From assembly GCA_016870715.1 (NCBI GenBank), contig VGAL01000003.1, positions 1 through 64,000 on the forward strand: a stretch of DNA of 64,000 bases. The letters are read 5' to 3'. This document shows positions 1 to 12,221 of the stretch, piece by piece. Each line of letters begins with the position of its first letter. Position 1 is the first letter of the stretch. Made by a program: the position numbers and the translations under genes. The notes below the pieces were generated by a model. The model was not told the DNA's origin. It made no database searches and was given only the letters and a program-made list of their open reading frames with translations. The stretch is from Actinomycetota bacterium. Its GTDB lineage: Bacteria > Actinomycetota > Actinomycetes > Nanopelagicales > Nanopelagicaceae.

Positions 1-775
1 CACGTTCTACTTGCTCTGCCTCACCTTGGCGAAGTAATCCATGATCAATAAAAACACAGGTGAGTTGCGCTCCCACTGCACGTTGCACGATTGCAGCGGC
101 AACAGCTGAATCAACTCCACCAGAGAGACCACAAATAACTCGCTCTAAACCAACTTGCACGCGAATCCGTTCAATTTGTTCTTCGGCGATGTTCGAAGCG
201 GTCCATGAAGGTTCGCATCCCACCACGCCAATCAACCAACGCTCTAGTACCTCTTGGCCGTATGTAGAGTGCACCACTTCTGGGTGATACTGAACTCCAG
301 CTAATTTCCCATCCGGTGATTCAAATGATGCAACAGGAGTCTGCGAAGTCGAACCTGTAACAGTAAAACCTTCTGGTGCACGAACCACGCTGTCGCCATG
401 GGACATCCATACCTGTTGTGCTTTAGGTAGCCCATTAAATAACGGTGAATTGCTATGTACGGTCAATTCGGTTCGACCATATTCGCGCGCACCCGTCTTA
501 CCTACCTCACCGCCAAGGGTCGCAGCCATCACTTGAAATCCGTAACAAATTCCAAAGACCGGAACGCCAGAGCGCAATAGCGCTTCATCTAATTTCGGTG
601 CGCCACTTTCATACACGCTCGAAGGTCCACCCGAGAGGATGATTGCTTTCGGTTTTTTATCGAGCAGCTCGCGCACACTCATCGTATGCGGAACAATCTC
701 GCTATAAATTTTCGCCTCACGAACCCGTCGGGCAATCAGCTGTGCGTACTGCGCTCCGAAATCTACGACGAGCAC
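1..775 (-). CDS. guaA: GMP synthase (glutamine-hydrolysing), N-terminal part
   Basis: Converts XMP to GMP using glutamine and ATP, the last step of guanylate synthesis. The visible part starts with the class I glutamine amidotransferase domain ([19 protein letters not shown], then [12 protein letters not shown]). It runs into the ATP-pyrophosphatase domain ([18 protein letters not shown]) where the window ends, so about half of the usual ~520 residues is present. The start is GTG at 773-775 or TTG at 776-778, directly after the guaB3 stop. This implies translational coupling in a guaB-guaB3-guaA operon. The cut is a window edge, not a mutation. Confidence 0.95.
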   Translation of the reverse strand, partial: MLVVDFGAQYAQLIARRVREAKIYSEIVPHTMSVRELLDKKPKAIILSGGPSSVYESGAPKLDEALLRSGVPVFGICYGFQVMAATLGGEVGKTGAREYGRTELTVHSNSPLFNGLPKAQQVWMSHGDSVVRAPEGFTVTGSTSQTPVASFESPDGKLAGVQYHPEVVHSTYGQEVLERWLIGVVGCEPSWTASNIAEEQIERIRVQVGLERVICGLSGGVDSAVAAAIVQRAVGAQLTCVFIDHGLLRQGEAEQVER

Positions 776-779
776 CAAA

Positions 780-3031
<2,252 letters not shown>

Positions 3032-3062
3032 CTAGACCCAATCCTAGTGAGAGATTGGCGGC

Positions 3063-3962
3063 TTACTTTCCTATGGTCGAACCGACGAGTTCGCAGGCTT
3101 CAACGAGGTTATCCACCACGGTAGCGCCTGTTGCTTGAGCCACCTGCCATCCTGGACCGCCCAGAATTAAACGCGGAGCCGGCCGCAGCGCAGGCAGCGC
3201 GGTCATCACTGAATAGTCAGCATTCTTAGATAGCTGTGCCCAGAGAAAGATAACTGGTGGATGGGTCTTTCGGACCATGTCGGAGAGCGCTTCAACTGGT
3301 GTTCGTGCGCCAAGGAAATGTGTTGCGATGTTCACTTCGGCTAGCGCAGCAGCCAGCGCATGGATTGCCAAGCAATGATGTTCTTCACCAATGCTCGCTA
3401 AGAGAACTGGTTTTGGGTTTCGCGGAGATTCAATCTCATTAGTGCAGTCGCGCATGATTCGCTTCACAATCTCAGAGAAGAGATGCTCTACCTCTATGCC
3501 CGAACCGCTCTCTTCCCACTGTTTTCCGATTGTTACCAACGATGGCACAAGAATTTCATTCCACGTCTTGATAATTCCCGAGGAGAGAATCTCGCGGCGA
3601 ATGAGAGCTTCTACGAAGGCGCTGTCGATACTGTGGAGAGCGCGGATGATTGCCGCGACCACATCCTCGCGATCTTGGAATGTGGGCAGCGGAAGCGGTT
3701 CATCGATCGAGACGGGAGCGGATTTTGCTATCAGAGCTGCTTGCTGAGGGGGTACCCCCGAGACGACCAGTCGGCGCATAGCGGCCAGGCGAGCAAGATC
3801 CTCATCGGAATAGCGACGGTGCGCTCCCGCCTCGTGAGTGGAGGGGCCTAGGCCATAGCGACGGTCCCAGGTTCGTAGGGTGGCTGGGGCTACGCCAAGG
3901 CGGTGAGCCAACTCGGCCACTGTTATCCCGCTGGTTTCGCGGCCGATCTCGTGGTGAGCCAT
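3063..3962 (-). CDS. MerR-family regulator with cobalamin-binding domain (CarH/LitR type)
   Basis: 299 residues. Residues ~13-75 form a MerR winged helix (VAELAHRLGVAPATLRTWDRRYGLGPS). Residues ~95-175 form a helical B12-binding domain and ~185-295 a Rossmann-like B12-binding domain. The residues that hold adenosyl-B12 in Thermus CarH have counterparts at identical spacing: Trp149, Glu159-His160 and the lower-ligand His195 in GEEHH. The CarH residue that forms the bis-His photoproduct (His132, recalled from its structure) would be Glu150 here. A light- or B12-responsive repressor or activator is likely. It is divergent from whiD and downstream genes are guaB-guaB3-guaA. Targets cannot be read from the sequence. 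Confidence 0.87.
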   Translation of the reverse strand: MAHHEIGRETSGITVAELAHRLGVAPATLRTWDRRYGLGPSTHEAGAHRRYSDEDLARLAAMRRLVVSGVPPQQAALIAKSAPVSIDEPLPLPTFQDREDVVAAIIRALHSIDSAFVEALIRREILSSGIIKTWNEILVPSLVTIGKQWEESGSGIEVEHLFSEIVKRIMRDCTNEIESPRNPKPVLLASIGEEHHCLAIHALAAALAEVNIATHFLGARTPVEALSDMVRKTHPPVIFLWAQLSKNADYSVMTALPALRPAPRLILGGPGWQVAQATGATVVDNLVEACELVGSTIGK

Positions 3963-4011
3963 CTCTCACACCCCTCTCAGCAGAAATTCACTCCCAAAGC
4001 CCTTCTGGTAC

Positions 4012-4041
4012 TTGAACAACCTATGGCGCGATTGGTAGCGT
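4012..4041 (+). promoter_or_regulatory. whiD promoter (SigA-like)
   Basis: TTGAAC at 4012-4017 and TAGCGT at 4036-4041 with an 18-base spacer, about 30 bases before the whiD start. It lies in the 109-base divergent gap with the MerR/B12 gene, so that regulator could act here. Confidence 0.5.
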
Positions 4042-4071
4042 AGCGCACGGTAAAGGAAAAGGTGAGTGGAA

Positions 4072-4362
4072 ATGGCTGAGATTTCACGGCTACCCATGCC
4101 AACTGCTGATAACTGGGAGTGGCAATTCGAAGGAGCCTGCCGGAATTACCCGGCTGAGATGTTCTTCCATCCTGAAGGCGAGCGCGGCCCAAGTCGCCGT
4201 AAGCGGATCGTAGAGGCGAAGGCCATCTGCGCCTCCTGCCCTGTCCTCACTCAATGTCGCGAGCATGCCCTTGCAGTGCAGGAGCCATATGGGATCTGGG
4301 GTGGGCTCTCCGAAGATGAGCGCGCCGAATTGATTTCACGCTCCAACCGAATCGCAATGTAA
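4072..4362 (+). CDS. whiD: WhiB-family iron-sulfur transcription factor (WhiD/WhiB3 type)
   Basis: A 96-residue Fe-S regulator that acts with the primary sigma factor. Four cysteines occur in the Wbl pattern (one, then CxxC and Cx5C in ICASCPVLTQC), followed by the GIWGG turn and a basic end. The N-terminus MAEISRLPMP and the FFHPEGERG segment match Streptomyces WhiD as I recall it. The position near groESL and guaB is also the WhiD/WhiB3 position. ATG 4072 is preferred over GTG 4066 because it aligns with the WhiD N-terminus and follows AAGGAAAAGG. The gene ends at a bidirectional terminator shared with groEL. Confidence 0.93.
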   Translation: MAEISRLPMPTADNWEWQFEGACRNYPAEMFFHPEGERGPSRRKRIVEAKAICASCPVLTQCREHALAVQEPYGIWGGLSEDERAELISRSNRIAM

Positions 4363-4391
4363 ATCAATCCTTCTGTAATACCCCCTCAACG

Positions 4392-4433
4392 AAAAAGAGG
4401 GCCAGTCGCCAGAAACGACCGGCCCTCTTTTTT
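4392..4433. terminator. Bidirectional intrinsic terminator between whiD and groEL
   Basis: A 12-base stem (AAAAAGAGGGCC with GGCCCTCTTTTT) encloses a smaller inner pairing. It has an A-run on one side and T6 on the other, so it can end transcripts from both convergent genes. Confidence 0.9.
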
Positions 4434-4445
4434 AATGATTACTCA

Positions 4446-6086
<1,641 letters not shown>

Positions 6087-6106
6087 CTAATCCTTAACTA
6101 GGTTGA

Positions 6107-6406
6107 TTATTCGATGATTGCAAGAATGTCGCGGGCTGAGAGCACGAGGTACTCAGTTCCCTTGAGCTTGACTTCGGTTCCGCCGTACTTGCTGTACATC
6201 ACGCGATCGCCAACTTTGACATCCATCGGCACGCGAACACCATCATCAAAGCGCCCTGGACCTACGGCGACAACTTCGCCCTCTTGCGGCTTCTCTTTGG
6301 CGGTATCTGGAATGACAAGACCAGATGCGGTTGTCTGCTCTGCATCACTTGGTTTGACAACGATGCGATCTTCTAGTGGCTTGATCCCTACTGATGATGC
6401 TGCCAT
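6107..6406 (-). CDS. groES: Co-chaperonin GroES
   Basis: 99-residue lid subunit of the GroEL chamber: [17 protein letters not shown], the mobile loop [14 protein letters not shown] with the GroEL-binding triplet, and [15 protein letters not shown]. The start follows GGAAGGAAG. It is the first gene of groESL, under the CIRCE-controlled promoter upstream. Confidence 0.98.
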   Translation of the reverse strand: MAASSVGIKPLEDRIVVKPSDAEQTTASGLVIPDTAKEKPQEGEVVAVGPGRFDDGVRVPMDVKVGDRVMYSKYGGTEVKLKGTEYLVLSARDILAIIE

Positions 6407-6468
6407 AGCGAACTTCCTTCCAAAAGTTATGTTGTGATATCTCCTCGCGCCCCTCGGGCGACACCCTG

Positions 6469-6507
6469 CTTGCCGTGCAGGATTACCGTGCAGGTTTACC
6501 GTGCGGG
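6469..6507 (-). repeat. Three tandem 13-bp repeats in the groES leader
   Basis: Read on the minus strand the units are CCCGCACGGTAAA, CCTGCACGGTAAT and CCTGCACGGCAAG. The core GCACGG is invariant. They sit between CIRCE and the groES ribosome binding site, inside the predicted 5' leader. Confidence 0.9.
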
Positions 6508-6510
6508 CAG

Positions 6511-6537
6511 TTAGCAGTGTCGGGGTGAGAGTGCTAA
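6511..6537 (-). promoter_or_regulatory. CIRCE operator (HrcA site)
   Basis: Inverted repeat TTAGCAGTG-N9-GAGTGCTAA. One arm is the perfect CIRCE arm and the other matches 7 of 9. It lies immediately downstream of the groES -10 box, over the expected transcription start, so HrcA should repress groESL until heat shock. Confidence 0.92.
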
Positions 6538-6542
6538 CGCAA

Positions 6543-6571
6543 AGGGTAGAACCTGGCTCTCAGGCGGTCAA
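6543..6571 (-). promoter_or_regulatory. groESL promoter
   Basis: TTGACC at 6566-6571 and TACCCT at 6543-6548 (minus strand) with a 17-base spacer. The -35 hexamer contains the TGA stop of tsaD. CIRCE begins 5 bases after the -10. Confidence 0.75.
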
Positions 6572-7614
6572 TTTGAGGAGGTGACCGGCAGCCCAGGCTC
6601 GACATCGAGGGCGAGCCGATCTGGGGCGAGCCCTGCCTCGACGGCGAGGGCCCCCAGGGCAGCCACCATCGCCCCGTTATCAGTACAGAGCTCAGGGGCT
6701 GGAATCGCCAGAGTGATACCTGCCGTTGCCGCGCGCTCTCCCGCTAGAGCCCTAAGCCGGGAATTGGCCGCTACCCCACCTGCAATCAATAACCGATCTA
6801 TTCCGGTACGCGCAGATGCCGCGATTGCTTTCGCAGTCAACACATCAACAACGGCCTCTTGAAATGATGCAGCAACGTTCGCGCGTTCCCGATCGGTGAG
6901 CTCAGGGTTCTTTTCAATCCATCGTGCAACTGCGCTCTTAAGCCCTGAAAATGAAAAGGAGAACTCTTTCTCTGCTCGTTCATTCTCGTCGGCAAAAAGG
7001 GTAAGACCGCGTGGAAAATCAATTGCCTCTCGATCTCCTTCGCGCGCTAGTCGATCTAAGTGTGGCCCACCAGGAAATGGCAAACCGAGGATCCGTGCAA
7101 TTTTGTCGAATGCCTCACCAGCTGCATCATCAAATGTGGCGCCTAGCTCTCTGATGTCATTATTGATATCGCGCACTTCAAGTATTGAAGAATGTCCACC
7201 ACTGACTAAGAGGGCGATCGTTGGTTCCGGTTCATTCTCGAGCGCATCTACTGCAATGTGTGCAGCGAGATGATTGACGCCATAAATAGGAATACCCAAT
7301 CCCGCAGCAAGCCCAGTCGCACCACCAGTTCCCACCAGCAACGGGCCGGCCAACCCTGGGCCACGAGTAACAGCAATCGCATCGAAGTCGCTTAATTTCA
7401 CATTAGCTTGCATAAGAGCGCGATCAAGGGTCGGATAAAAGGCTTCAACATGTGCGCGAGCGGCAACTTCGGGGACTACTCCCCCATATCGAGCGTGCTC
7501 GGCGAAGCTCGAAGCGATTTCATTGGCTAAAAGCGTTCGTCCGCGAACAATTCCAATACCGGTCTCATCACAGGAAGTTTCAATACCTAGTACTAACGGC
7601 TCGTTCCGCTTCAT
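6568..7614 (-). CDS. tsaD: tRNA N6-threonylcarbamoyladenosine transferase TsaD
   Basis: Transfers the threonylcarbamoyl group to A37 of ANN-decoding tRNAs, together with TsaB and TsaE. 348 residues of the ASKHA fold: [11 protein letters not shown], the metal-binding NHLAAH (His115, His119), LVSGGHS, and a late CTDNGAM carrying the third metal ligand. The start overlaps the tsaB-rimI stop by 4 bases. Its stop codon lies inside the -35 box of groES. Confidence 0.98.
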   Translation of the reverse strand: MKRNEPLVLGIETSCDETGIGIVRGRTLLANEIASSFAEHARYGGVVPEVAARAHVEAFYPTLDRALMQANVKLSDFDAIAVTRGPGLAGPLLVGTGGATGLAAGLGIPIYGVNHLAAHIAVDALENEPEPTIALLVSGGHSSILEVRDINNDIRELGATFDDAAGEAFDKIARILGLPFPGGPHLDRLAREGDREAIDFPRGLTLFADENERAEKEFSFSFSGLKSAVARWIEKNPELTDRERANVAASFQEAVVDVLTAKAIAASARTGIDRLLIAGGVAANSRLRALAGERAATAGITLAIPAPELCTDNGAMVAALGALAVEAGLAPDRLALDVEPGLPVTSSN

Positions 7615-8633
7615 TGATGTACATCCGTAGAGTGAAGTGGTTTCTCCATTACTAGAGCATCGCCAAAGCGGGCGTAATACCCAACTCGACGGGAGATTTC
7701 AGTAAAACCATTCTTTGCATAAAGCGCTCGCGCTGGTTCATTCCCATCGCGTACTTCAAGGAGCACGCTCGATGCGCCCAGAGTCAAAGCTCTCTCGATG
7801 AGATGATCTAAGAGGCGTTGGCCGAGTCCGCGACCTTGGAATTCCTTAGCAACGCCAAGAGTATGAATATCTACCGGCTCACCACCGCCAGTGAATGCAA
7901 TTCCGGCATAGCCGACGATACGCGGTTGCGCTCCGCTCTGATCTTCGAGAACAACGTAATAGCGCGAGCGTGGAACTGAATGTAACTCCTCTTTAAATTG
8001 TCCTAAGGTCCACGGATCAGGGAAGAGCCCTCGCTCGATCGAGAGGATCTCACCCAAATCGAAGGTGCGAAGTTCGCGCAGATGAATCGAAGTCAATGGC
8101 GCTAGCGCTGCATCTGGTTTACGTAAATAGAGTGGCTCGGTTCTGATAGAGCGAGGGTTATTTGCTGCGCGAAACAACCCCAAGGGCGTAGGAAATGCAT
8201 CAACAATTCCCGAAGGAACCTGATCGACTTTTGAGATTGAAATCTCTGAGATTCGTTGGCTCTTCTCGTCATACCTTGCCCAGTAACGCTCTTTCCGTCG
8301 CGCATCAAGGGAGATAACTGTGTCCCTACTTAACTTAAGCGATTGCGCAATAGCATCGAGTGAGACCACGCCAATCCATGGAATACCCCGCGCCTTCGCA
8401 AAGCCTTGCGCAAAGATGATGCCAACGCGCAGACCAGTAAATGGCCCTGGTCCGATGCCAACAATCACATGATCAACCTCGGCTACGCCCTCGACTCTGC
8501 TCACCAATTCACCGAGCGCCCCGCCATGAGAGGTCGCGCCCTCAATTTCACCCGACCAGATAATCTCTCCATCTTCGACGACGCCGACGATTGTGTGGGC
8601 GCTCGATGTATCGATTGTCAACGCTCGTCTCAT
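7611..8633 (-). CDS. tsaB-rimI: TsaB-RimI fusion protein
   Basis: 340 residues. Residues ~1-165 are TsaB ([29 protein letters not shown]), the scaffold that pairs with TsaD for t6A synthesis. Residues ~185-335 are a GNAT acetyltransferase of RimI type ([14 protein letters not shown], acetyl-CoA loop [20 protein letters not shown]), which in other bacteria acetylates the N-terminus of ribosomal protein S18. M. tuberculosis has the two as adjacent genes (from memory). Here the frame is continuous. The overlaps with tsaE and tsaD are 4 bases each. Confidence 0.95.
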   Translation of the reverse strand: MRRALTIDTSSAHTIVGVVEDGEIIWSGEIEGATSHGGALGELVSRVEGVAEVDHVIVGIGPGPFTGLRVGIIFAQGFAKARGIPWIGVVSLDAIAQSLKLSRDTVISLDARRKERYWARYDEKSQRISEISISKVDQVPSGIVDAFPTPLGLFRAANNPRSIRTEPLYLRKPDAALAPLTSIHLRELRTFDLGEILSIERGLFPDPWTLGQFKEELHSVPRSRYYVVLEDQSGAQPRIVGYAGIAFTGGGEPVDIHTLGVAKEFQGRGLGQRLLDHLIERALTLGASSVLLEVRDGNEPARALYAKNGFTEISRRVGYYARFGDALVMEKPLHSTDVHQ

Positions 8634-9073
8634 AGAACTAACTCGCTCCAGCGGGTATCAGAGCCTGTAATTGTGAGGGTACGAGACTCTCCTTCGCCGA
8701 TTTCGATTGCGATATGTAAGCCATCCCCAGTGAGATCAAATTGCTTTCCCCATTCGACGATAGTGAGCGAGCTATCGATATCTATATCTAGTTCTTCGAA
8801 AGCCTGCTGCGGGTTGGATAAATCGAGAAGACGGTAAGCATCTATGTGATTGATTGGAAATATTCCACGATAATTTTTCACCATTACGAAAGTAGGAGAG
8901 GTCACCTGCTCTCTTACACCAAGGGCATGGATCAAAGTCTGTGCAAAAAAAGTTTTTCCTGCGCCCAAAGGGCCCTCGAGTAAAAGTAAATCACTTAGAC
9001 GAACCTGGCTCGAGATTTTCTGTGCAAGCGCCTCCATCTCGTCAATAGTCTCAATCGCCAGGGTCATCTTCAT
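8630..9073 (-). CDS. tsaE: tRNA t6A synthesis ATPase TsaE
   Basis: P-loop ATPase that resets the TsaD-TsaB complex. GPLGAGKTFFAQ is the Walker A motif, followed by TSPTFVMVKNY and VEWGKQF. The start chosen is ATG 9073: a -10-like TACTCT lies six bases upstream and there is no Shine-Dalgarno, so the mRNA may be leaderless. ATG 9067 is the alternative. It is the first gene of a tsaE-tsaB/rimI-tsaD unit, separated from the upstream transporter block by a terminator. Confidence 0.94.
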   Translation of the reverse strand: MKMTLAIETIDEMEALAQKISSQVRLSDLLLLEGPLGAGKTFFAQTLIHALGVREQVTSPTFVMVKNYRGIFPINHIDAYRLLDLSNPQQAFEELDIDIDSSLTIVEWGKQFDLTGDGLHIAIEIGEGESRTLTITGSDTRWSELVL

Positions 9074-9079
9074 AAAAAA

Positions 9080-9085
9080 AGAGTA
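9080..9085 (-). promoter_or_regulatory. Candidate -10 box for leaderless tsaE
   Basis: TACTCT on the minus strand, six T residues, then ATG 9073. The -35 side is weak (TTCTTT at about the right spacing). Confidence 0.4.
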
Positions 9086-9108
9086 CCGGTTTGAGTAATC
9101 CAAAAGAA

Positions 9109-9138
9109 TTGGGCCTGCACCCGAAGGTACAGGCCCAA
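9109..9138 (-). terminator. Intrinsic terminator after the secreted hydrolase
   Basis: Nine-base perfect stem TTGGGCCTG / CAGGCCCAA with a 12-base loop. On the minus strand it is followed by TTCTTTT. It ends the liv-hydrolase transcript just before tsaE. Confidence 0.75.
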
Positions 9139-9163
9139 CTCAGATACTGCTTATAGCTACTGG

Positions 9164-10849
9164 TTATGAACCAATCGACTCGAACGTATCCGCATCGAAG
9201 TCTTCGGCTGGGTACCAGTTTGGATCACTCTCACGAGTGAGATCGAGAATCGCTTGACTTGGAAGTCGCTTCAAGCGCGCAGTCATGTCACCTAAACGGA
9301 CCATATCCATCCACTGTGGGAAGGAGAACTTAACGTGTCCAGTTCCTGGTGTATCGCTTTGGACGACAGGTCCTGCGGCGTTGAACTTGGTGTACTCATC
9401 AAGAGGTTGACCCCAGAAGGCAGCGAACTTCTTTGCTGGCGCCTTCTTCTTCTTTGCCTTTGCAGCAGCAACTGCAGCGGCATGTTGGGCATTTGCCTTC
9501 TCAATCATCCACGACATCATGGGCTGGAATTCGACTGTCTCCTCGGTGTTATTGAAGGCGATAGTCGGGACATTGATCTGTCCAGTCATGGTGTCGAGCT
9601 TCTTGAGCTTAGCGAGCGCATCAGCATCTGCCTTGAGTGGGGCGGCCTGTTTGAATCCTGCTACCAGAGCAAGAAGTCCATCGATACCGGCCTCACCGGA
9701 GAGTGCAACGTTATATGTTGCGCGCTCATCCTCGGAGAGTTTCTTCGCATAATCAACGTTCTGATTGTCAGCAAAGTTCTTATTCCCGACCTGAGTCTCA
9801 AGGTCATAACGAGCAAAGGTCGCAAAACCTGCGATGTTCACCATGTTCTCTGCAACTGCGAGCGCAGGTTGGAGAGCTAGTGAGAAGCCAGTGTTCGCTG
9901 AGGTCGATGCGCTTGCTGCTGCAATGCTTGAGGTGTCAATTGGAGTTCCAGTGACGCCATCGAAGCTTGAGCTGCGAAGCGGCATACCTGAGAGCAGGCC
10001 AATCATGAGAAGCGCACTACGTGCAGGTAGCGCTGCCTTCACAGCTGCCGGCACAAGCGATGCAGTTGCTGGCCATGTATCAGCGCCAGACTTCTGCAAG
10101 CCACCTTGAATAGCAACGACTGCAGCTAAAACCTTCCCGAAGTCTGCTGCTGCTTCACCAAATCCTGCTGGACCTGCGGTGTAGCCAAATCCCTTGATTG
10201 TTGGATCAAAGAACATCTTGAAGAGCCAGACTGCATCGGTGCCATAGCCACCATTGCTTCCCGTCACTCTGTCGATGTTATTGAATGCCATGATTGGCAG
10301 CGCTGCATCAATCAACTTTGGATTGGTCTCGGCAAGGCGCTGGGTGATGGTGCCGCCAAGTGAAGCTCCCCACGCAACAGTCCGCTTAACAGTTGGGAAC
10401 TTCTTTTTGATAACACCGATTAATTCGACATTGGTTTTCACCGCTGACTCTGCATTCCACCCTGGCACTGCGAAACCGGAACCGGCGAGCGCATAGCCTT
10501 GGTTGAGAAGTGCATTTGCCATCTTCATGTCATCAGGTGCACCAGGTGCAATAGTTGCACGAAGGTCATTGCCCGATCCACCAAGTAGTGGAACCTGGGC
10601 GGGAATCTTTGCTACATAGGTGTAGCCATGTGACCAGAGTAAAAGGGTTCCGTTGAAATCATCGGGAACACGGATCTCATATTTAGCGGTATCGCTAGTT
10701 TCACCGGTACAGGTAGTGACTGCGCTAGCAGTTGTACATGTTGGATCTGCAGCTGTTGCAGCGCTTGGGAAACCAAGGACTGCGCCAACAAGCGCTACCG
10801 AGAGAAGGAGCGCCATGTTACGGCGAGTCTTATTAAGAGTAAGTCTCAT
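9164..10849 (-). CDS. Secreted alpha/beta-hydrolase of unknown substrate
   Basis: 561 residues from ATG 10849, which has AAAGGAGAAAACGAA in front. A signal peptide is clear (basic MRLTLNKTRR, hydrophobic core, cleavage near SAATAAD). The mature protein has LLLWSHGY (oxyanion-type HG), the nucleophile elbow GASLGG (Ser163) and a late GTGHVKF that could supply the catalytic histidine. The acid residue is not obvious. A Lys/Ala-rich stretch (AKAKKKKAPAKK) interrupts the C-terminal half. It follows the ABC binding-protein gene by 25 bases, so it may release a substrate that the importer takes up. I do not recognise the exact family. Confidence 0.85.
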   Translation of the reverse strand: MRLTLNKTRRNMALLLSVALVGAVLGFPSAATAADPTCTTASAVTTCTGETSDTAKYEIRVPDDFNGTLLLWSHGYTYVAKIPAQVPLLGGSGNDLRATIAPGAPDDMKMANALLNQGYALAGSGFAVPGWNAESAVKTNVELIGVIKKKFPTVKRTVAWGASLGGTITQRLAETNPKLIDAALPIMAFNNIDRVTGSNGGYGTDAVWLFKMFFDPTIKGFGYTAGPAGFGEAAADFGKVLAAVVAIQGGLQKSGADTWPATASLVPAAVKAALPARSALLMIGLLSGMPLRSSSFDGVTGTPIDTSSIAAASASTSANTGFSLALQPALAVAENMVNIAGFATFARYDLETQVGNKNFADNQNVDYAKKLSEDERATYNVALSGEAGIDGLLALVAGFKQAAPLKADADALAKLKKLDTMTGQINVPTIAFNNTEETVEFQPMMSWMIEKANAQHAAAVAAAKAKKKKAPAKKFAAFWGQPLDEYTKFNAAGPVVQSDTPGTGHVKFSFPQWMDMVRLGDMTARLKRLPSQAILDLTRESDPNWYPAEDFDADTFESIGS

Positions 10850-10874
10850 TTCGTTTTCTCCTTTTCCTTTTCGA

Positions 10875-12221
10875 TTAGCTATTTGTTGGGACGCCATCAG
10901 CAGGCATTGCTGGGCGGACGAAGGTTGAGGTAGCAACATCACCATTAGCGGTGCTGGAGTCGGTTGTGTAGACAACGGGCTTGCCACCATCTACCGGTGC
11001 AATCACGCCAGTTGAGTTGTACTTTCCAACCCAATAACCGGTGAAGCCGACATTGTTAGCAGAATCGAGCTTGGAGTAGGCGGCAGATGCAAAGGTGCCA
11101 CCCTTGCTCTTGAGTGCCGAGACTAGTGATGCGCGAGTTGGATTCTGACCAGCTGCACGGAGCGCCTGCACAACAAGCATCGCTTGATTCATACCCACGA
11201 GCACGTTGTTATCCCATGCAACACCCTTGTTGTATGCGGTGTTAATCTCGATGAACTTCTTTACATACTCATCTTCGGTATCTGTCGCTGCAGGAAGGAA
11301 GGAGAGGCTGAGCGCGCCAGTCAAAGAACGGAGCGTTGCCGCACGTGCCTCCGCAGTTGTAGCACCTGCAAGAGTGAGCAGAGTTGTTGGATCGGCTCCA
11401 ACAGAACCCAGGATGAATTGTGGGCCCCATGTAGTTCCATAACCAAGGGCTGCAGCAGTACGCATTGCAACCGCAGTTGCACTGGTAACACCGAAGAGAA
11501 TGATTACTTCAGCGCCAGAGGTTTTCAATGCCGTCAACTGCGCAGTGAGACCAACAGTTGCCTGCGAGAGGGATGCATACTTTTGCGTTCCGCCAGCGAC
11601 GAAGGTAAGTCCTGCTGCTTTGAATCCAGCGAGGCCATCCTTGCCGAAGTCATCATCCTGGTAGAGGATGCCGACCTTCTTGCCGGGGAACTTATCTTTG
11701 ATGTACTTCGCCATGATCTTCGCTTCCATGATGTAGGAAGGCAGATACATGAAAGTTGTTGGGTACTTCTTTGGAGCAGCAAATCCGCTGTAACCAGTGT
11801 TCACGAATAGATCTGGAACGCCTTGCTTGATGATTGGAGTCTTCTTGAGCGCTGCAGTGTGGGTTGCAGTTCCAAGATTTCCTACGAGAGCGAAGACCTT
11901 GTCACGCAAAATGAGTTTGTTGACCTTGTTGACTGCATTTGTCGGAACGTACTTGTCATCCTCGAGTTTGAGAACAATCTTCCGTCCGTAAACGCCGCCC
12001 TTTTCATTGATGTAGTCGAAGTAGGCCCGCATAGCAGGGCCGACCTTGTTATAGCCCGGAGAAGCGGCGCCACTTTGAGCGCTGGTCATTCCGAGAGTAA
12101 TTGTGTCTTTGGTTACACCAGGAGCAGCTGCAGCCTGTGCTGATACTCCAGATGAAACGAGTCCTGCAAGCGCAACAAGCGCAGCGCCCACGCGAACTCG
12201 ATTCTTCAGTGCGCGAATCAT
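10875..12221 (-). CDS. ABC transporter substrate-binding protein, LivJ/LivK type
   Basis: 448 residues of the periplasmic-binding-protein type I fold (ITLGMTSAQSGAASPGYNKVGPA, YINEKGGVYGRKIVL, VGILYQDDDFGKDG). ATG 12221 is chosen because GGAAGG lies six bases upstream. The signal peptide ends in an Ala-rich SAQAAAAPG region and the protein appears to contain no cysteine, so there is no lipobox. It is unusual for a binding protein in a single-membrane organism not to be lipid-anchored. Upstream livGFHM makes it the receptor of that importer. Branched-chain amino acids, short amides or aromatic compounds are all possible ligands. Confidence 0.92.
   Translation of the reverse strand: MIRALKNRVRVGAALVALAGLVSSGVSAQAAAAPGVTKDTITLGMTSAQSGAASPGYNKVGPAMRAYFDYINEKGGVYGRKIVLKLEDDKYVPTNAVNKVNKLILRDKVFALVGNLGTATHTAALKKTPIIKQGVPDLFVNTGYSGFAAPKKYPTTFMYLPSYIMEAKIMAKYIKDKFPGKKVGILYQDDDFGKDGLAGFKAAGLTFVAGGTQKYASLSQATVGLTAQLTALKTSGAEVIILFGVTSATAVAMRTAAALGYGTTWGPQFILGSVGADPTTLLTLAGATTAEARAATLRSLTGALSLSFLPAATDTEDEYVKKFIEINTAYNKGVAWDNNVLVGMNQAMLVVQALRAAGQNPTRASLVSALKSKGGTFASAAYSKLDSANNVGFTGYWVGKYNSTGVIAPVDGGKPVVYTTDSSTANGDVATSTFVRPAMPADGVPTNS

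Noticed and set aside
9335-9880. 181-codon plus-strand frame inside the secreted hydrolase
   Set aside because: Reverse-complement shadow of Ala/Lys/Leu codons; no family features.
11184-11810. 208-codon open frame antisense to the binding-protein gene
   Set aside because: Cys/Ser-rich product with no fold, no ribosome binding site, and entirely inside a well-supported gene; typical reverse-strand shadow.
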